Shown here in pieces: positions 1 to 9,169 of a stretch of DNA of 64,000 nt. Position 1 is the first letter of the stretch. Each line of letters starts with the position of its first letter. The DNA is from Cohnella herbarum. GTDB lineage: Bacteria > Bacillota > Bacilli > Paenibacillales > Paenibacillaceae. A program made the position numbers and the translations under genes. The DNA is taken from NCBI RefSeq assembly GCF_012849095.1, contig NZ_CP051680.1, positions 3,162,001 through 3,226,000 on the forward strand, read 5' to 3'. The notes under the pieces were generated by a model. The model was not told where the DNA came from. It saw only the letters and a program-made list of their open reading frames with translations, and made no database searches.

Positions 1-22
1 CCAGAATGACTCGTATCGTCAT
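1..22 (-). CDS. Start of a response-regulator gene (partial, runs off left edge)
   Basis: An ATG at 22 on the minus strand follows a purine-rich GGGGGGG ribosome-binding site by 5 nt and opens the frame MTIRVIL before the window ends. It overlaps the 3' end of the upstream histidine kinase in another frame. The residues and the position directly after a YesM-type kinase fit the N-terminus of a YesN-type response regulator, but only seven codons are visible, so the identity rests on context. Confidence 0.45.
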
Positions 23-1790
23 GTAGGTCCCCCCCTTTCCGAATGGGTATAAGCAAGCGCACCGAAGTTCCGACATGCTCTCGACTGCTGATGTTCAACC
101 CATAGGGCTCGCCGCACACCACTCTGATGCGTTCGTGAACGTTTTTCATTCCTACGTTCTTGGATGGCGCCTTCGGGTCGTGAAGCATGGAATTAAGTCT
201 CTCAAGCGTGTCCGAATCGATGCCGACTCCATCATCATATACTGTAATTCCTAGCATATCCTCCAAAGTCTCGATCGTAACCCATACGGTTCCTTTGCCG
301 CCTTTCGGACGTATCCCATGCTGAATGGCATTCTCGACGATCGGCTGCAAGCTTAGCTTAAGCATTGACCAGTCCAAATCTACGGGATCCGCTACATCGC
401 AGCGTAGCTCGATCCGATTCTCGAAACGGACTTTAATAATATAAAAATAATCTTTGAGGTGCTCCAATTCCCGCCGGATCGTTACCCATTCCTCGCCATA
501 GTCGATGACGTATTTTAATTGGTTAGACAGAGAAAGAATCATATCGGCAACTTCATTGTCGTCGTTATGAACGGCATTCATCCGTATAACCTCTAAAGTG
601 TTATAAAGATAATGGGGTCTAATCTGACTCTTAAGGGCGTTCAGTTCGGCCTGTTTCTGCTTGATTTCCGCTACGTACGCATCATTAATAAAGCTTCTTA
701 ACCTGTCCACCATCCGATTAAACCCGTGGGCCAATCGTCCGATCTCATCCTGATTCTTAACGACGAGATTCGATTCCAGATGACCTGACTCGACTCTAAT
801 CATCTGTTTAATAACGCTCATGATCGGTGACGACAATCGGCGCGAGAACCATATCCCCATTACGACGAGCACCAAGGCGCAGATCACGATGGCCGTATAT
901 ACCGTGGATCGAATGGAAGTCAATTGCTCGTACAAATCGCTTTTGGACACTCGAACGACAACCTGCCCTTTCAGAAAAGGAACCTCTTCACTGAGAACGA
1001 GAACTTTACGGTTCGAAGCTTCTGATATGAAAACTTGGTCCTCTTCCATGTCCTTGTTCGTGTAATATACGGAATTGTTCGCATCCAGTACATATAATTC
1101 GTCTTTATTTCCAAGTCGCATTTCCCGGAATAGATTCACGAACACGGCAATATCCACGTCGAAATACAAGGTGCCTACAATTTTCGGAGTTGACGTAATA
1201 AGGCCGGCAGTATCGATCAAATTTCTTCCTAAAGTCATTACCCGAATCTTGGAGTTTTTATAATAGGACTCCTCGTGAACCGGGAATATGGCTAGCTGTT
1301 TTGGCTGTACCTTGAGAGGGATCTTCCAATCCTCAAGCGGGAGCGCATCGGGCAGGAACGACTTGTTGTCCTTCGTTTGAGAGTACAGCTTGTTATCTTT
1401 GCTTCTCACGAAATAAGCATTGCGGATGAAATTATCGCTGTATAGAACCGTCGTCAGAAAATCGTCGATCGACATTTCATTGATCCGTTCCTCTTCATTC
1501 ACGCTAATGCTTCGGTTCGAGGAAGCGCCTTGGGTCTCCAAATTACTGCTTCCGTAGTACATCAGCTTGGATACTTTGTCGTAATCCGAAAATAGATTAT
1601 CCAAGTTGTACCCCATGAAAAGAACCATCTGTTCCATGTTGTTATTCGTATTTCGCTCTACGTGATCCGTAAAGGTCTGGAGCGAGAAGAGGCTGAGCGC
1701 AAATAAGGGAATCAGACCGACCACGATGAACGCAGCGGAAAATTTAACGAAGACGCTTCTCCAGATTCGTTGCCAGCCACTCACACGCAT
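1..1790 (-). CDS. YesM-type sensor histidine kinase (3' end outside window)
   Basis: Reading leftward from ATG 1790, an open frame of about 596 codons reaches the window edge without a stop. The start MRVSGWQRIW precedes a first membrane helix (about residues 13-35). A long extracytoplasmic region of the double-Cache type follows, then a second helix (near FSRRLSSPI), a HAMP linker, the histidine motif PHYLYNTLEVIR of the His_kinase (PF06580) family and an HATPase domain with LQPIVENAIQHGI and a DDGVGI G-box. Such kinases sense extracellular sugar status and phosphorylate an AraC-type regulator, whose gene appears to begin at 22. The gene is separated from the upstream permease remnant by a hairpin, so it probably has its own promoter. 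Confidence 0.85.
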   Translation of the reverse strand, partial: MRVSGWQRIWRSVFVKFSAAFIVVGLIPLFALSLFSLQTFTDHVERNTNNNMEQMVLFMGYNLDNLFSDYDKVSKLMYYGSSNLETQGASSNRSISVNEEERINEMSIDDFLTTVLYSDNFIRNAYFVRSKDNKLYSQTKDNKSFLPDALPLEDWKIPLKVQPKQLAIFPVHEESYYKNSKIRVMTLGRNLIDTAGLITSTPKIVGTLYFDVDIAVFVNLFREMRLGNKDELYVLDANNSVYYTNKDMEEDQVFISEASNRKVLVLSEEVPFLKGQVVVRVSKSDLYEQLTSIRSTVYTAIVICALVLVVMGIWFSRRLSSPIMSVIKQMIRVESGHLESNLVVKNQDEIGRLAHGFNRMVDRLRSFINDAYVAEIKQKQAELNALKSQIRPHYLYNTLEVIRMNAVHNDDNEVADMILSLSNQLKYVIDYGEEWVTIRRELEHLKDYFYIIKVRFENRIELRCDVADPVDLDWSMLKLSLQPIVENAIQHGIRPKGGKGTVWVTIETLEDMLGITVYDDGVGIDSDTLERLNSMLHDPKAPSKNVGMKNVHERIRVVCGEPYGLNISSREHVGTSVRLLIPIRKGGDLHDDTSHS

Positions 1791-1828
1791 TCCCCCCCTA
1801 TTCCTAGCCTCGCCCATCTAAGGCAAGA

Positions 1829-1857
1829 AGAAGCCTTCTAACTGATGGAAGGCTTCT
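1829..1857 (-). terminator. Hairpin terminator after the permease remnant
   Basis: AGAAGCCTTC and GAAGGCTTCT form a perfect 10-bp stem with a 9-nt loop. On the minus strand it is followed by TCTTGCC, a weak U-tract. It lies between the permease remnant (ends 1948) and the kinase start at 1790. Confidence 0.6.
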
Positions 1858-1947
1858 CCTACTATATTAGATCGAATCCACGTTCGTCCAGCTTGTATCC
1901 CTGGTTAACTGTACGAATGATCGCCTCTCCGCCTTAATGTGTTTTAT

Positions 1948-2265
1948 TTATCCTTTAACTCCGGTCATCGCAATCCCTTCTACGAAATAACGCTGCGCGA
2001 AAAGAAAGAGGACGAGCGAAGGTAAAACGACCAGCGCGACGGCGGCCATCATCAGATTCCACTGCGCGTTATACTGGCCTTGGAATAGGGTTAACCCTAG
2101 CATAAGCGTATAATTCTTCTCTGAGCTTAAATAGATGACGGGCGCCAAATAGTCATTCCAGTTGGCTAGAAACGTAAACAATCCGACAACGATTAAAGAC
2201 TGTTTCCCGATCGGCGATATGAAAAGCAGCCCTATTCTAAGGGGCGAAATTTTCCGTTTTCCCAT
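1948..2265 (-). pseudogene. C-terminal remnant of a MalG/LplC-type sugar ABC permease
   Basis: The 105-codon frame ends with the typical tail of a CUT1-family inner-membrane permease: FTFLANWNDYLAPVIYL, a final membrane helix, then YFVEGIAMTGVKG. Intact homologues in this window are 270-296 residues, so about the first two thirds, including the EAA loop that contacts the ATPase, is missing. The first 17 or so codons (MGKRKISPLRIGLLFIS) do not resemble a permease N-terminus and look like junction sequence. A usable RBS (AAAGGTGATCTT) precedes the ATG, so a short peptide could still be made, but it could not form a transporter. Confidence 0.75.
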
Positions 2266-2302
2266 AAGATCACCTTTCTTTCTTATTGCCCGTTATCGTA
2301 CA

Positions 2303-2331
2303 AGAAAGCCAGGATGAACTCCCGGCTTTCT
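2303..2331 (-). terminator. Imperfect hairpin between kinase stub and permease remnant
   Basis: AGAAAGCC-A-GGA pairs with TCC-C-GGCTTTCT around a 5-nt loop. There is no long U-tract, so it may be a weak terminator or an mRNA-stabilising hairpin. Confidence 0.4.
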
Positions 2332-2353
2332 CGCGGTTGGATTGATTTATTGC

Positions 2354-2518
2354 TTAACGTCGTATCTGCCTTTGATTTTTCTGAACGATTTCGGAAACGA
2401 CCTCTTTGCTTGTCCAATAATACCGAACCCCCAGCAAGGCAAGCGGTATCGTAATCAACACGATGTAAGCGGAGACTAGGCGGAATCGAATGCCAGTCTT
2501 ATTCCCCAACCTTAACAT
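2354..2518 (-). pseudogene. N-terminal stub of a YesM-type histidine kinase
   Basis: A 54-codon frame starts at ATG 2518, 15 nt after the regulator stop. It encodes a short basic N-terminus and one membrane helix (RFRLVSAYIVLITIPLALLG) followed by YYWTSKEVVSEIVQKN, which is how kinases of this family begin before their extracellular sensor domain. It stops at TAA 2354. The sensor, HAMP, His_kinase and HATPase parts (about 540 residues) are absent. This is most simply the 5' end of the kinase that once partnered the regulator at 2533-4125. Confidence 0.7.
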
Positions 2519-2532
2519 TTCGCCCTTCCCCC

Positions 2533-4125
2533 TTATTTGAGCCTATTAGTATGTCTGAATTTATAGGGAGAAACGCCGCAATCCCGCTTAAATATCCGAA
2601 TGAAATAGGAGGCATCCTTATAACCGACATGATGGGCGATATCGGAGATGCTATCCTCGGTCTCAAGCAGTATCCGCTTGGCTTCCACCATTCTTTTCTT
2701 CGTAATGTACATAGACAGACTGATCCCGGTCCGTTGTTTAAATAAGCTGCTGAAGTAGGAAGAATTGAAATGAAAATGTGCGGCGATCTCATCCAAGGAA
2801 AGATCTTGAGCATAGCGTTCGTCCACATAGGACAAGCACTTTCGAATGTACTCCTCCGCCGGATCTTGCTTTTGGTTTATATACGCGTCTGCCACCCGTT
2901 CGATTAACCCCTTGGAACGAGTTCTCAATTGTAGGCCGTTCATACAAGCCATAATGCATGTTCGGATCTCTTTTTCCAGACATACAAACTGCTCGTCCGA
3001 ATAGGCGCGAATAACACTTTTCGCCATTCGGACGAGCATGTGAGCCATTTCATGCTTCATTAATTCGGGAGGCCTATCTTGTGAAAGATGGAACCGTGCC
3101 ATGAACTCATTGATAACACTGCTCCATTTATGCGCATCGGATTTTTGGATGGCTTCCGCGATACTTCTTTCAATCTTGAACCAGTCCGGGACGGCATCGA
3201 AAGCAAGGGTGGTTCCCCTATATATGACCGTTCGGTTAACAGGTTCGTAAAATCTTCGGACTAGCGCCGTTTCCGCTTGCCGATTAGACGTCTCAGCCCC
3301 TTCAAATATAGGGTCGGACTGTTCGCCCAGTCCGATTTGTATCGTCCATCCCATCTCTTCCTCAATATTAGCGATCCACTCATCCAGGCTCCGGGCCAAG
3401 TTCTCAAGTATGAATGAATCATTAGGCTGGGGTTGGAGAAGAAACACAACTCCCCATTTGTTCCCTGCGCCATCTAATCGAAAACCGAACACGCTCTTGA
3501 TGCCCGGTATCCATTGGTTTTCCAACCGTGTTTGAAGTTGCTCGACGAAGGGTTCTTCCCCGCTAGGAAATCCGCATTCCATATGACCTATAATCCCGGC
3601 CCCGTCAAACGGAATGATCTCGGAGAGAACCTCCCGCTCTTCTTCGTTCAAGCGGCCTAAGATCCATTTATTCAGTAAATAGGTTTGATAAACGGGAAGC
3701 GACAAGTCGAGTTGCTTGGCCATACGCATCATTGATTTCTGTTCCTTGCGGGCAACGGAGAAACGATCATCTAACCGCTCAAGCATACTCTCCAACGTAA
3801 TTCGGCTTATCGGCTTGACGATATAATCCATGATGCCCCAACTGATGGCTTGCCGAGCATATTCGAAATCCTTATATCCCGTTAATAGAATCGATAGTGC
3901 GTTGTATTGTCGCCGATAAAGGTTCTCCATTAGCTCCAGGCCATCCATCTGGGGCATCCGAATATCGGAAATCACGGCATCGAAAGCATGCAATTCCGTC
4001 AAATTCAAAGCTTCCACACCGTTATGGGCTACCAAGACTTCATAGTGGGGACGCAGACGGCGAATTATTGAAGCCAAGGAACGCAGTTGCCTTGGCTCAT
4101 CATCTACAAGCAATATTTTGTGCAT
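2533..4125 (-). CDS. YesN/AraC-type response regulator (apparently orphaned)
   Basis: 530 residues. An N-terminal CheY-like receiver (about 1-120) carries the acidic pair in LLVDDE, the phospho-acceptor Asp in VISDIRMPQMDG, and the T/K signature of the fold. A long linker leads to two C-terminal AraC helix-turn-helix units (about 425-530) ending in SISDIAHHVGYKDASYFIRIFK. The start at 4125 uses GGAGTGAACAGCG inside the last codons of the GH127 gene, so the two are translationally linked. Known relatives activate sugar-uptake operons when phosphorylated by an adjacent kinase. Here that kinase is reduced to a 54-codon stub, so activation would need another kinase or be lost. Confidence 0.88.
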   Translation of the reverse strand: MHKILLVDDEPRQLRSLASIIRRLRPHYEVLVAHNGVEALNLTELHAFDAVISDIRMPQMDGLELMENLYRRQYNALSILLTGYKDFEYARQAISWGIMDYIVKPISRITLESMLERLDDRFSVARKEQKSMMRMAKQLDLSLPVYQTYLLNKWILGRLNEEEREVLSEIIPFDGAGIIGHMECGFPSGEEPFVEQLQTRLENQWIPGIKSVFGFRLDGAGNKWGVVFLLQPQPNDSFILENLARSLDEWIANIEEEMGWTIQIGLGEQSDPIFEGAETSNRQAETALVRRFYEPVNRTVIYRGTTLAFDAVPDWFKIERSIAEAIQKSDAHKWSSVINEFMARFHLSQDRPPELMKHEMAHMLVRMAKSVIRAYSDEQFVCLEKEIRTCIMACMNGLQLRTRSKGLIERVADAYINQKQDPAEEYIRKCLSYVDERYAQDLSLDEIAAHFHFNSSYFSSLFKQRTGISLSMYITKKRMVEAKRILLETEDSISDIAHHVGYKDASYFIRIFKRDCGVSPYKFRHTNRLK

Positions 4126-4131
4126 CGCTGT

Positions 4132-6030
4132 TCACTCCGTATGTCTATCATTATCGATCGGAAAATAAACAGTATAAGCCTCATCCTTCACTTCGTATAG
4201 AGGAATAAAGCGAATTCCGCGTTCTTGGTTAGTCGTCCGATAATAACCGGGGTTCCACCAGCTATGATTTCTCTCGCGATCAGGGATCAAAAGGGTGTCA
4301 GGCTCCTCCGCATTTCCGCGGAGCCGTCTTTCTTCATCTACCAGACCCGCCAGCACGATCGGACCGTCCATGAAAGCCACTCGATCCGGAAGGCCGGGAA
4401 ACGGTTCGGTCGTCAACGCCTTCGGCAATTCGATGTTCAACGTATCCCCGGTTCTCCATGTTCTGCGAATTTCTATGAACGTGGATGGGCGAAACGAACC
4501 GCTGAGCGGAACTCCATTTACCGAAATAAGAGGTTGTCCCTTTACCCACCACGGCAGTCTTAGCTTTAGCGTAAATTCCGAATCCTTCTCGCATGTGACT
4601 TTAACGTTATACACGAAATGATTGGGACGATGGATAGAGATTGGCGGAGTATGGACCTTCGTAATCGCGTTCATGCCCTCAACGTTCCATCCATTCAACG
4701 GATATACGCCGTTTTGCCCGTCCTGCTGCAAATCGAGGCTGATGAGACTGTCTCCGCTCTTAAACTTGATGCTTGATGGAAGCCACTGGTTTATGACAAC
4801 GCCGGACTCATCCTGCAAATAGATCTGTTGCTCATAGGAGGCATTGGCCTGAACAAGAGTGCCGTGACAGCACCAAAAGTGCTGTGTCGCAGACCCCCAT
4901 TTCTTCCGGCTTCCGGCTCCTATTCCGAGAAAATAGGATATCATGCCCGTTTCGCCGTGTTGGTGGGCAAGCACGCCATTAATGAACCTTCTTTCCCAGT
5001 AATCCGCATATACGGGATCACCTGTCCAACGGAATAGAACATGCGACAGCCTCATCATGTTGTAATTGCCGCAGTGCTCCTGTCCCACGCCCATTCGCTC
5101 CGCGAATCGACCTGGAGGCATCCACAGCTCGGCGTCATCTCCCGCGCCGGTGCATGAGATTCCCCTTAAGGTGACCGCGCTCCTCCAGAAAGCTTCGACC
5201 ACTTCCCGATAACGATTTTCTCCGGTCACTTCCCAGGCTCTGGCCGCTCCTAATATTTCCGGAATCTGCGTATTCGCGTGTTTGTTAGTAAGGACGTCTT
5301 CCCCCCTTAGAAGCGCATCGAAAAACCTCCGTCTGTCATATCTCTCGATCAATTCGCGATGCTTGGGCTCGCGGGTAATGCCATATAGATCTGCCCAAGT
5401 TTCCAGCATTCCGCCGGTTTCCATATCGAGTAAGTCGTCCATTTGCCGCTGAGTAAATTGGCTTGTCCAATGATGGAACCACGAGGCCATACCGATCATG
5501 ATCGTAAGCGCTTGTTCATTCTTAGCGATGGCGTACATCTCGCCAAGACCCATGAGCAACTTGTGTACGGTGTAATGCGGTGCCCATACCCAATTTCCGT
5601 TTGCCATCCTGCTCATATAAGATTGAGGAAATGCTGCGAGCCACTCTCCTCCGCTCGCTTCTTGGCAACGCGCTAATTCTTTAACGATGTAATCGGCTTT
5701 CGCCTTAACAAGCTGATCGTCGGTTTGCGCGTAAATTCGAGCGGCCGCGGACAACCAATGTCCCATCATATGTCCCCTAAGCTCGCAAGTAGGAGACTCC
5801 CAGCCCCAGTGCCAATTTTCCGGACCGTCCATGCTCGTCGTCGTTGCGCTTGTCGTTCCCCCGTTGCCGCTATAGCTCCAAAGGCCAGCCTCCAGATAGA
5901 AATTACGAAGCAGGTTATCATTAGACAAGCTCATGACATAATGCTTATTCAATTCAAATCGCGCTTTCAACGGACCTTCCGACAATCTGACTTGACCCCA
6001 TGGAAATTCGGACATTTTTATCGCGTTCAT
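4132..6030 (-). CDS. GH127-like beta-L-arabinofuranosidase (DUF1680 family)
   Basis: 632 residues, no signal peptide, so probably cytoplasmic. The family's Zn/cysteine catalytic set is present: AELW (E301), QEHC (E318, C320) and FWCCHG (C387, C388), spaced as in the characterised bifidobacterial enzyme, where a zinc-bound Cys is the nucleophile. An (alpha/alpha)6 barrel is followed by beta-sandwich regions (LKLRLPWWV onward). GH127 and the related GH146 release beta-L-arabinofuranose from plant glycans, but other specificities exist, so the exact sugar is inferred. RBS GGGAGGG precedes ATG 6030. It heads an operon with the regulator at 2533-4125 and is divergent from an AraC regulator. Confidence 0.85.
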   Translation of the reverse strand: MNAIKMSEFPWGQVRLSEGPLKARFELNKHYVMSLSNDNLLRNFYLEAGLWSYSGNGGTTSATTTSMDGPENWHWGWESPTCELRGHMMGHWLSAAARIYAQTDDQLVKAKADYIVKELARCQEASGGEWLAAFPQSYMSRMANGNWVWAPHYTVHKLLMGLGEMYAIAKNEQALTIMIGMASWFHHWTSQFTQRQMDDLLDMETGGMLETWADLYGITREPKHRELIERYDRRRFFDALLRGEDVLTNKHANTQIPEILGAARAWEVTGENRYREVVEAFWRSAVTLRGISCTGAGDDAELWMPPGRFAERMGVGQEHCGNYNMMRLSHVLFRWTGDPVYADYWERRFINGVLAHQHGETGMISYFLGIGAGSRKKWGSATQHFWCCHGTLVQANASYEQQIYLQDESGVVINQWLPSSIKFKSGDSLISLDLQQDGQNGVYPLNGWNVEGMNAITKVHTPPISIHRPNHFVYNVKVTCEKDSEFTLKLRLPWWVKGQPLISVNGVPLSGSFRPSTFIEIRRTWRTGDTLNIELPKALTTEPFPGLPDRVAFMDGPIVLAGLVDEERRLRGNAEEPDTLLIPDRERNHSWWNPGYYRTTNQERGIRFIPLYEVKDEAYTVYFPIDNDRHTE

Positions 6031-6106
6031 TATTTACCCTCCCAATTATTGCTTGTGAGGTTTATTCTAATCCCTTTGTTAGAAAGGATACATGCACGAC
6101 AACACA

Positions 6107-6135
6107 TGTTACATATACTTTTTTTGGGTTATAAT
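6107..6135 (+). promoter_or_regulatory. Candidate sigma-A promoter for the AraC gene
   Basis: A perfect TATAAT (6130-6135) lies 17 nt downstream of TGTTAC, a weak -35, and 23 nt before ATG 6159. It sits in the divergent gap with the GH127 operon. The poor -35 suggests low or activated expression. Confidence 0.4.
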
Positions 6136-6158
6136 TGAAATATTGCTCAAGGGGGGGA

Positions 6159-7046
6159 ATGTTCATGCTTTCGAAGGACTTATCTATCTCTCTCACTGCC
6201 GATCGCTTTCCTCTCGTCAGAGATATCGGTAAAAACCAAACCGATGGCACATACACTCATCACGATCGCATCCTTGATTTCGATGTGTTCCTATTCGTAA
6301 CCAAAGGAAAGATGCAAGTTATAGAGGAGGGGACAGAGTATTTCGTAGGCGAGATGGAGTATTTGTTTCTGAAGAAGGGGTGCCATCATTGGGGACGGCC
6401 TTTAACGCTTCCGGGTACGACCTGGTACTGGATACACTTTAATTCCGTCGTCGACGAGCATGTCTCCTACAGCGATCATAGTCCGATGCCCGAACTAGAC
6501 TATTATTTTCCCGATCAATATCAATATCGGTTTGTCATGCCAAAGCACGGAACACCCGCCTTTCATCAAACGTTGGCGAACCGATTGCAACGGTTATTGG
6601 AGGACTACGGGAAACCGAGGGAAAATGGAATGACGTTGATAAGCGTTCAAGTTTACCAACTATTTCTGGAGCTACGACAAGCGGAATTATCCCGGATAGC
6701 TAAGAAAACGGCAGGTAAACCGGATACGGTTGCGGGGAGGGTCATGGAATATCTGACTCAGCGTACGGAAGAGGACTTTGATTCCAAGCGATTAAGTGAT
6801 TACGTCAACCTGAATTACAGTTACCTATCCGCGACCTTCAAGAAGATTACGGGGCAGAGCATCATCGAAGCCCATACGAAGCTTAGAATGAATAAAGCCA
6901 TCCATCTAATGAGAAGCACTCCCCTGAACGTGTCCGAGATCAGCGAACGGCTCGGTTACCGCAATCCCTATTATTTCAGCAGAGTATTTAAGAAAGTGTT
7001 CGGGGAGCCGCCTTCTACCTATATGAGCCATTTCTACAAAACTTAA
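6159..7046 (+). CDS. AraC-family transcriptional regulator with cupin-type sensor
   Basis: About 295 residues. The N-terminal half is a cupin-like sugar-sensing domain (VTKGKMQVIEEG, then a cluster ending CHHWGRP). The C-terminal 100 residues hold two helix-turn-helix motifs, the second reading LNVSEISERLGYRNPYYFSRVFKK. A poly-G RBS (6151-6157) lies just before two in-frame ATGs, at 6159 and 6165; 6165 has the better spacing, and an upstream ATG at 6135 has no RBS. It is divergent from the GH127 operon, which it probably regulates. Confidence 0.85.
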   Translation: MFMLSKDLSISLTADRFPLVRDIGKNQTDGTYTHHDRILDFDVFLFVTKGKMQVIEEGTEYFVGEMEYLFLKKGCHHWGRPLTLPGTTWYWIHFNSVVDEHVSYSDHSPMPELDYYFPDQYQYRFVMPKHGTPAFHQTLANRLQRLLEDYGKPRENGMTLISVQVYQLFLELRQAELSRIAKKTAGKPDTVAGRVMEYLTQRTEEDFDSKRLSDYVNLNYSYLSATFKKITGQSIIEAHTKLRMNKAIHLMRSTPLNVSEISERLGYRNPYYFSRVFKKVFGEPPSTYMSHFYKT

Positions 7047-7130
7047 AGCCGTACGCAATTATCTCCGGTAACGATTGCTCGGCATGCTTGGGGAATAAGA
7101 GGCCAGTTCCATATTAAGGAAAGGGCCAGC

Positions 7131-7907
7131 TTATGTTGCCGGCTTCTCAATCGAAGTACTCGGCGTAGGCAGCGCGATCGAAGGGGCTTGCCCCGCGCCG
7201 CTGCCGACCGGATTACCGTTGTTATCGTAATAATAAGTCGGCACGTCTCCCACGACTAGCGCGTAGGAAAGCGGAATTTTCGTTTCGAGCACTTCCGGTT
7301 CCTTATCGAACGGGATAACGACGGCGATTTCCGTACGGATGCGAACGAATACTTCCACCAGAAGCATATTAATTCCCGCTTCGCTGGACTCCGTTTCCAC
7401 ATCTACTTTAACGACGCTTGCCGGGTGAAACTTAACGGAAACGCTAGGTCCGATCGATGAAATGAACGGACTATTCAAAGCATGGCCGACGGGAATTCTC
7501 TCCGGTACGTCTTCATGCTGTTTCAGGACGCGATTTACGACATCGATCGTCTTCGCCGTTATCGCCATCTGTTGTTTGTAATCGATCTCAAATCCGGTTA
7601 CTTTCCCGCCGGCATCCGATCTCCAACGAATCATTTGATCCGAATTCGCGGTTTGCGCGATCTCGCTTTTGATCGCCGCGTTGATCGCTTCCGTCGCCAA
7701 TTGATTTACGCGGATTTTGGCCAGAAACATTAACGGCTGCCGAAGCTCTCGATCCAGGAATATCGTGCCTTGGATAACAAGAAAAAGCATTAGCAATACC
7801 GCGATTAACCATAGATTTTTCCGTTTTATTTTCCTCGGCGGCTTCTGTGACGCCCAACGTTTCGCCGGAGTATGAATGGACCTCGAACTCGAGATGCTTC
7901 CCGGCAT
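7131..7907 (-). CDS. yunB: Sporulation protein YunB
   Basis: 258 residues from ATG 7907. One N-terminal membrane helix (LWLIAVLLMLFLVIQGTIFL) is followed by the conserved YunB body: VNQLATEAINAAIKSEI, GHALNSPFISSIGPSVSV, AGINMLLVEVFVRI and LVVGDVPTYYYDNNGNPVG. In Bacillus subtilis yunB is a mother-cell sporulation gene whose loss impairs spore formation; the biochemical role is unknown. The start was chosen for the AAGGAG at ideal spacing and the family length of about 250. A second start at 8069 with GGGAGG would add 54 residues containing an internal repeat. A terminator-separated AraC gene lies upstream. Confidence 0.85.
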   Translation of the reverse strand: MPGSISSSRSIHTPAKRWASQKPPRKIKRKNLWLIAVLLMLFLVIQGTIFLDRELRQPLMFLAKIRVNQLATEAINAAIKSEIAQTANSDQMIRWRSDAGGKVTGFEIDYKQQMAITAKTIDVVNRVLKQHEDVPERIPVGHALNSPFISSIGPSVSVKFHPASVVKVDVETESSEAGINMLLVEVFVRIRTEIAVVIPFDKEPEVLETKIPLSYALVVGDVPTYYYDNNGNPVGSGAGQAPSIALPTPSTSIEKPAT

Positions 7908-8146
7908 CGTTATTCTCCTTCGCTTTCCCCACTTCCGCGGAGTCGATCGGGAAGGCGATCCATTACGGAACAGAACGAAACCTTTTCCCCATCTGCGGGG
8001 TAAAGATTTCGGCAACGATCCGTTTCGCAAGAATGTGAACTGAAAGCCCCTGCCCCATTTTCTACGCATCGCTTTACCTCCCAACTCTGAGCTCCGGCGG
8101 GGTCGTCCTCCGGATGACATGGTTCAAGCTTATGCTTCGATTCCAC

Positions 8147-8195
8147 AAAAAAGCACTTCCGTCCCGGCCAAGATCATGACCGTTCCGCAAGTGCT
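8147..8195 (-). terminator. Rho-independent terminator of the AraC gene
   Basis: On the minus strand AGCACTT...AAGTGCT forms a stem followed by TTTTTT. It lies just after the stop of the regulator at 8200-9063. Confidence 0.7.
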
Positions 8196-8199
8196 CTAT

Positions 8200-9063
8200 T
8201 CATTGGTTCCTGTATTTGAGAGGCGTCGTGCCGACGACTTTCTTGAACAATTGCACGAAATACGAAGCGTCGGGCAAGCCGACCCGCGCGCCGATTCTCT
8301 CGACCGGATCATATGTCGTCTGGAGCAGCCGACAAGCTTGCTTTATCCTTCTTGCCGTCAAATAATCCGTAACGCTGCTTCCCGTCTCTTGACGGAAAAC
8401 CCGGGAAACGTAAAATTTCGACAGATGCAACTCCTCCGCTATCCGGTCCAAAGAAACTTCTTCCGCGTAATAATGATCGATCCACTTCATGATCCTCTCG
8501 GAGTAACGCATCGGCCTTTTGGCGATTTCTATTAACGCCGACTCTCGCATAGAACCTTGAGCCTTGTTAACGAATCCTAGTATCTGTAGCAGAAACAGCA
8601 TGTTCTCCTCCTCGGACTCGCCCTTCCCGTTACCGGCCGATTGTTCATACCATTCGCAAAGTTGTTCCAGATAGGTCATATCGCCGAGCAGATCGAAGGC
8701 CTGAGTCGCCCCTTTCCCTTGCCACAATTGAAGCAATTGCGTGTTTCTATTCGGAAAAAGTACCAGCTTGTCCGAGAAATCCTCCGCGATAAAATGCAGC
8801 TTCGAACGAATATACGGTTGTTGCTTACTTGCCTTGGGATAAACTTTGTGCAATTGATACGGTTGGAAAATAAACATCATGCCCCGTTTGATATCGTATG
8901 CGTGTTGATTGATGATGACCGTTCCTTCCCCTTCGTGTACGATCAGAATTTCGAAGCATTGGTGCCAATGATAAAACCCCTCGAACGGAGCATCCGCTTT
9001 CGCCGCATAGCTCCATAACATCATCATTCCGTCAAATCGAACGGCATCGAACAAACGTTTCAT
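8200..9063 (-). CDS. AraC-family transcriptional regulator
   Basis: 287 residues. The N-terminal cupin-type domain carries the HWHQCFEILIVHEGEGTVII pattern typical of sugar-binding AraC sensors. The C-terminal double helix-turn-helix (about 185-287) includes VSLDRIAEELHLSKFYVSRVF and ends LFKKVVGTTPLKYRNQ. RBS GGAGG lies 5 nt before ATG 9063. It is transcribed divergently, across a 106-bp gap, from the GH88 gene at 9170, which is its most likely target. Confidence 0.87.
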   Translation of the reverse strand: MKRLFDAVRFDGMMMLWSYAAKADAPFEGFYHWHQCFEILIVHEGEGTVIINQHAYDIKRGMMFIFQPYQLHKVYPKASKQQPYIRSKLHFIAEDFSDKLVLFPNRNTQLLQLWQGKGATQAFDLLGDMTYLEQLCEWYEQSAGNGKGESEEENMLFLLQILGFVNKAQGSMRESALIEIAKRPMRYSERIMKWIDHYYAEEVSLDRIAEELHLSKFYVSRVFRQETGSSVTDYLTARRIKQACRLLQTTYDPVERIGARVGLPDASYFVQLFKKVVGTTPLKYRNQ

Positions 9064-9169
9064 GGCATCCTCCGATCAGGACAAAATAGCAACATTTTTC
9101 TCTATCGTATCACAACTTTCATGAAAATCCAGAAGCTATAATCGAGAAAAACAGGAGGAGGTACTATCG

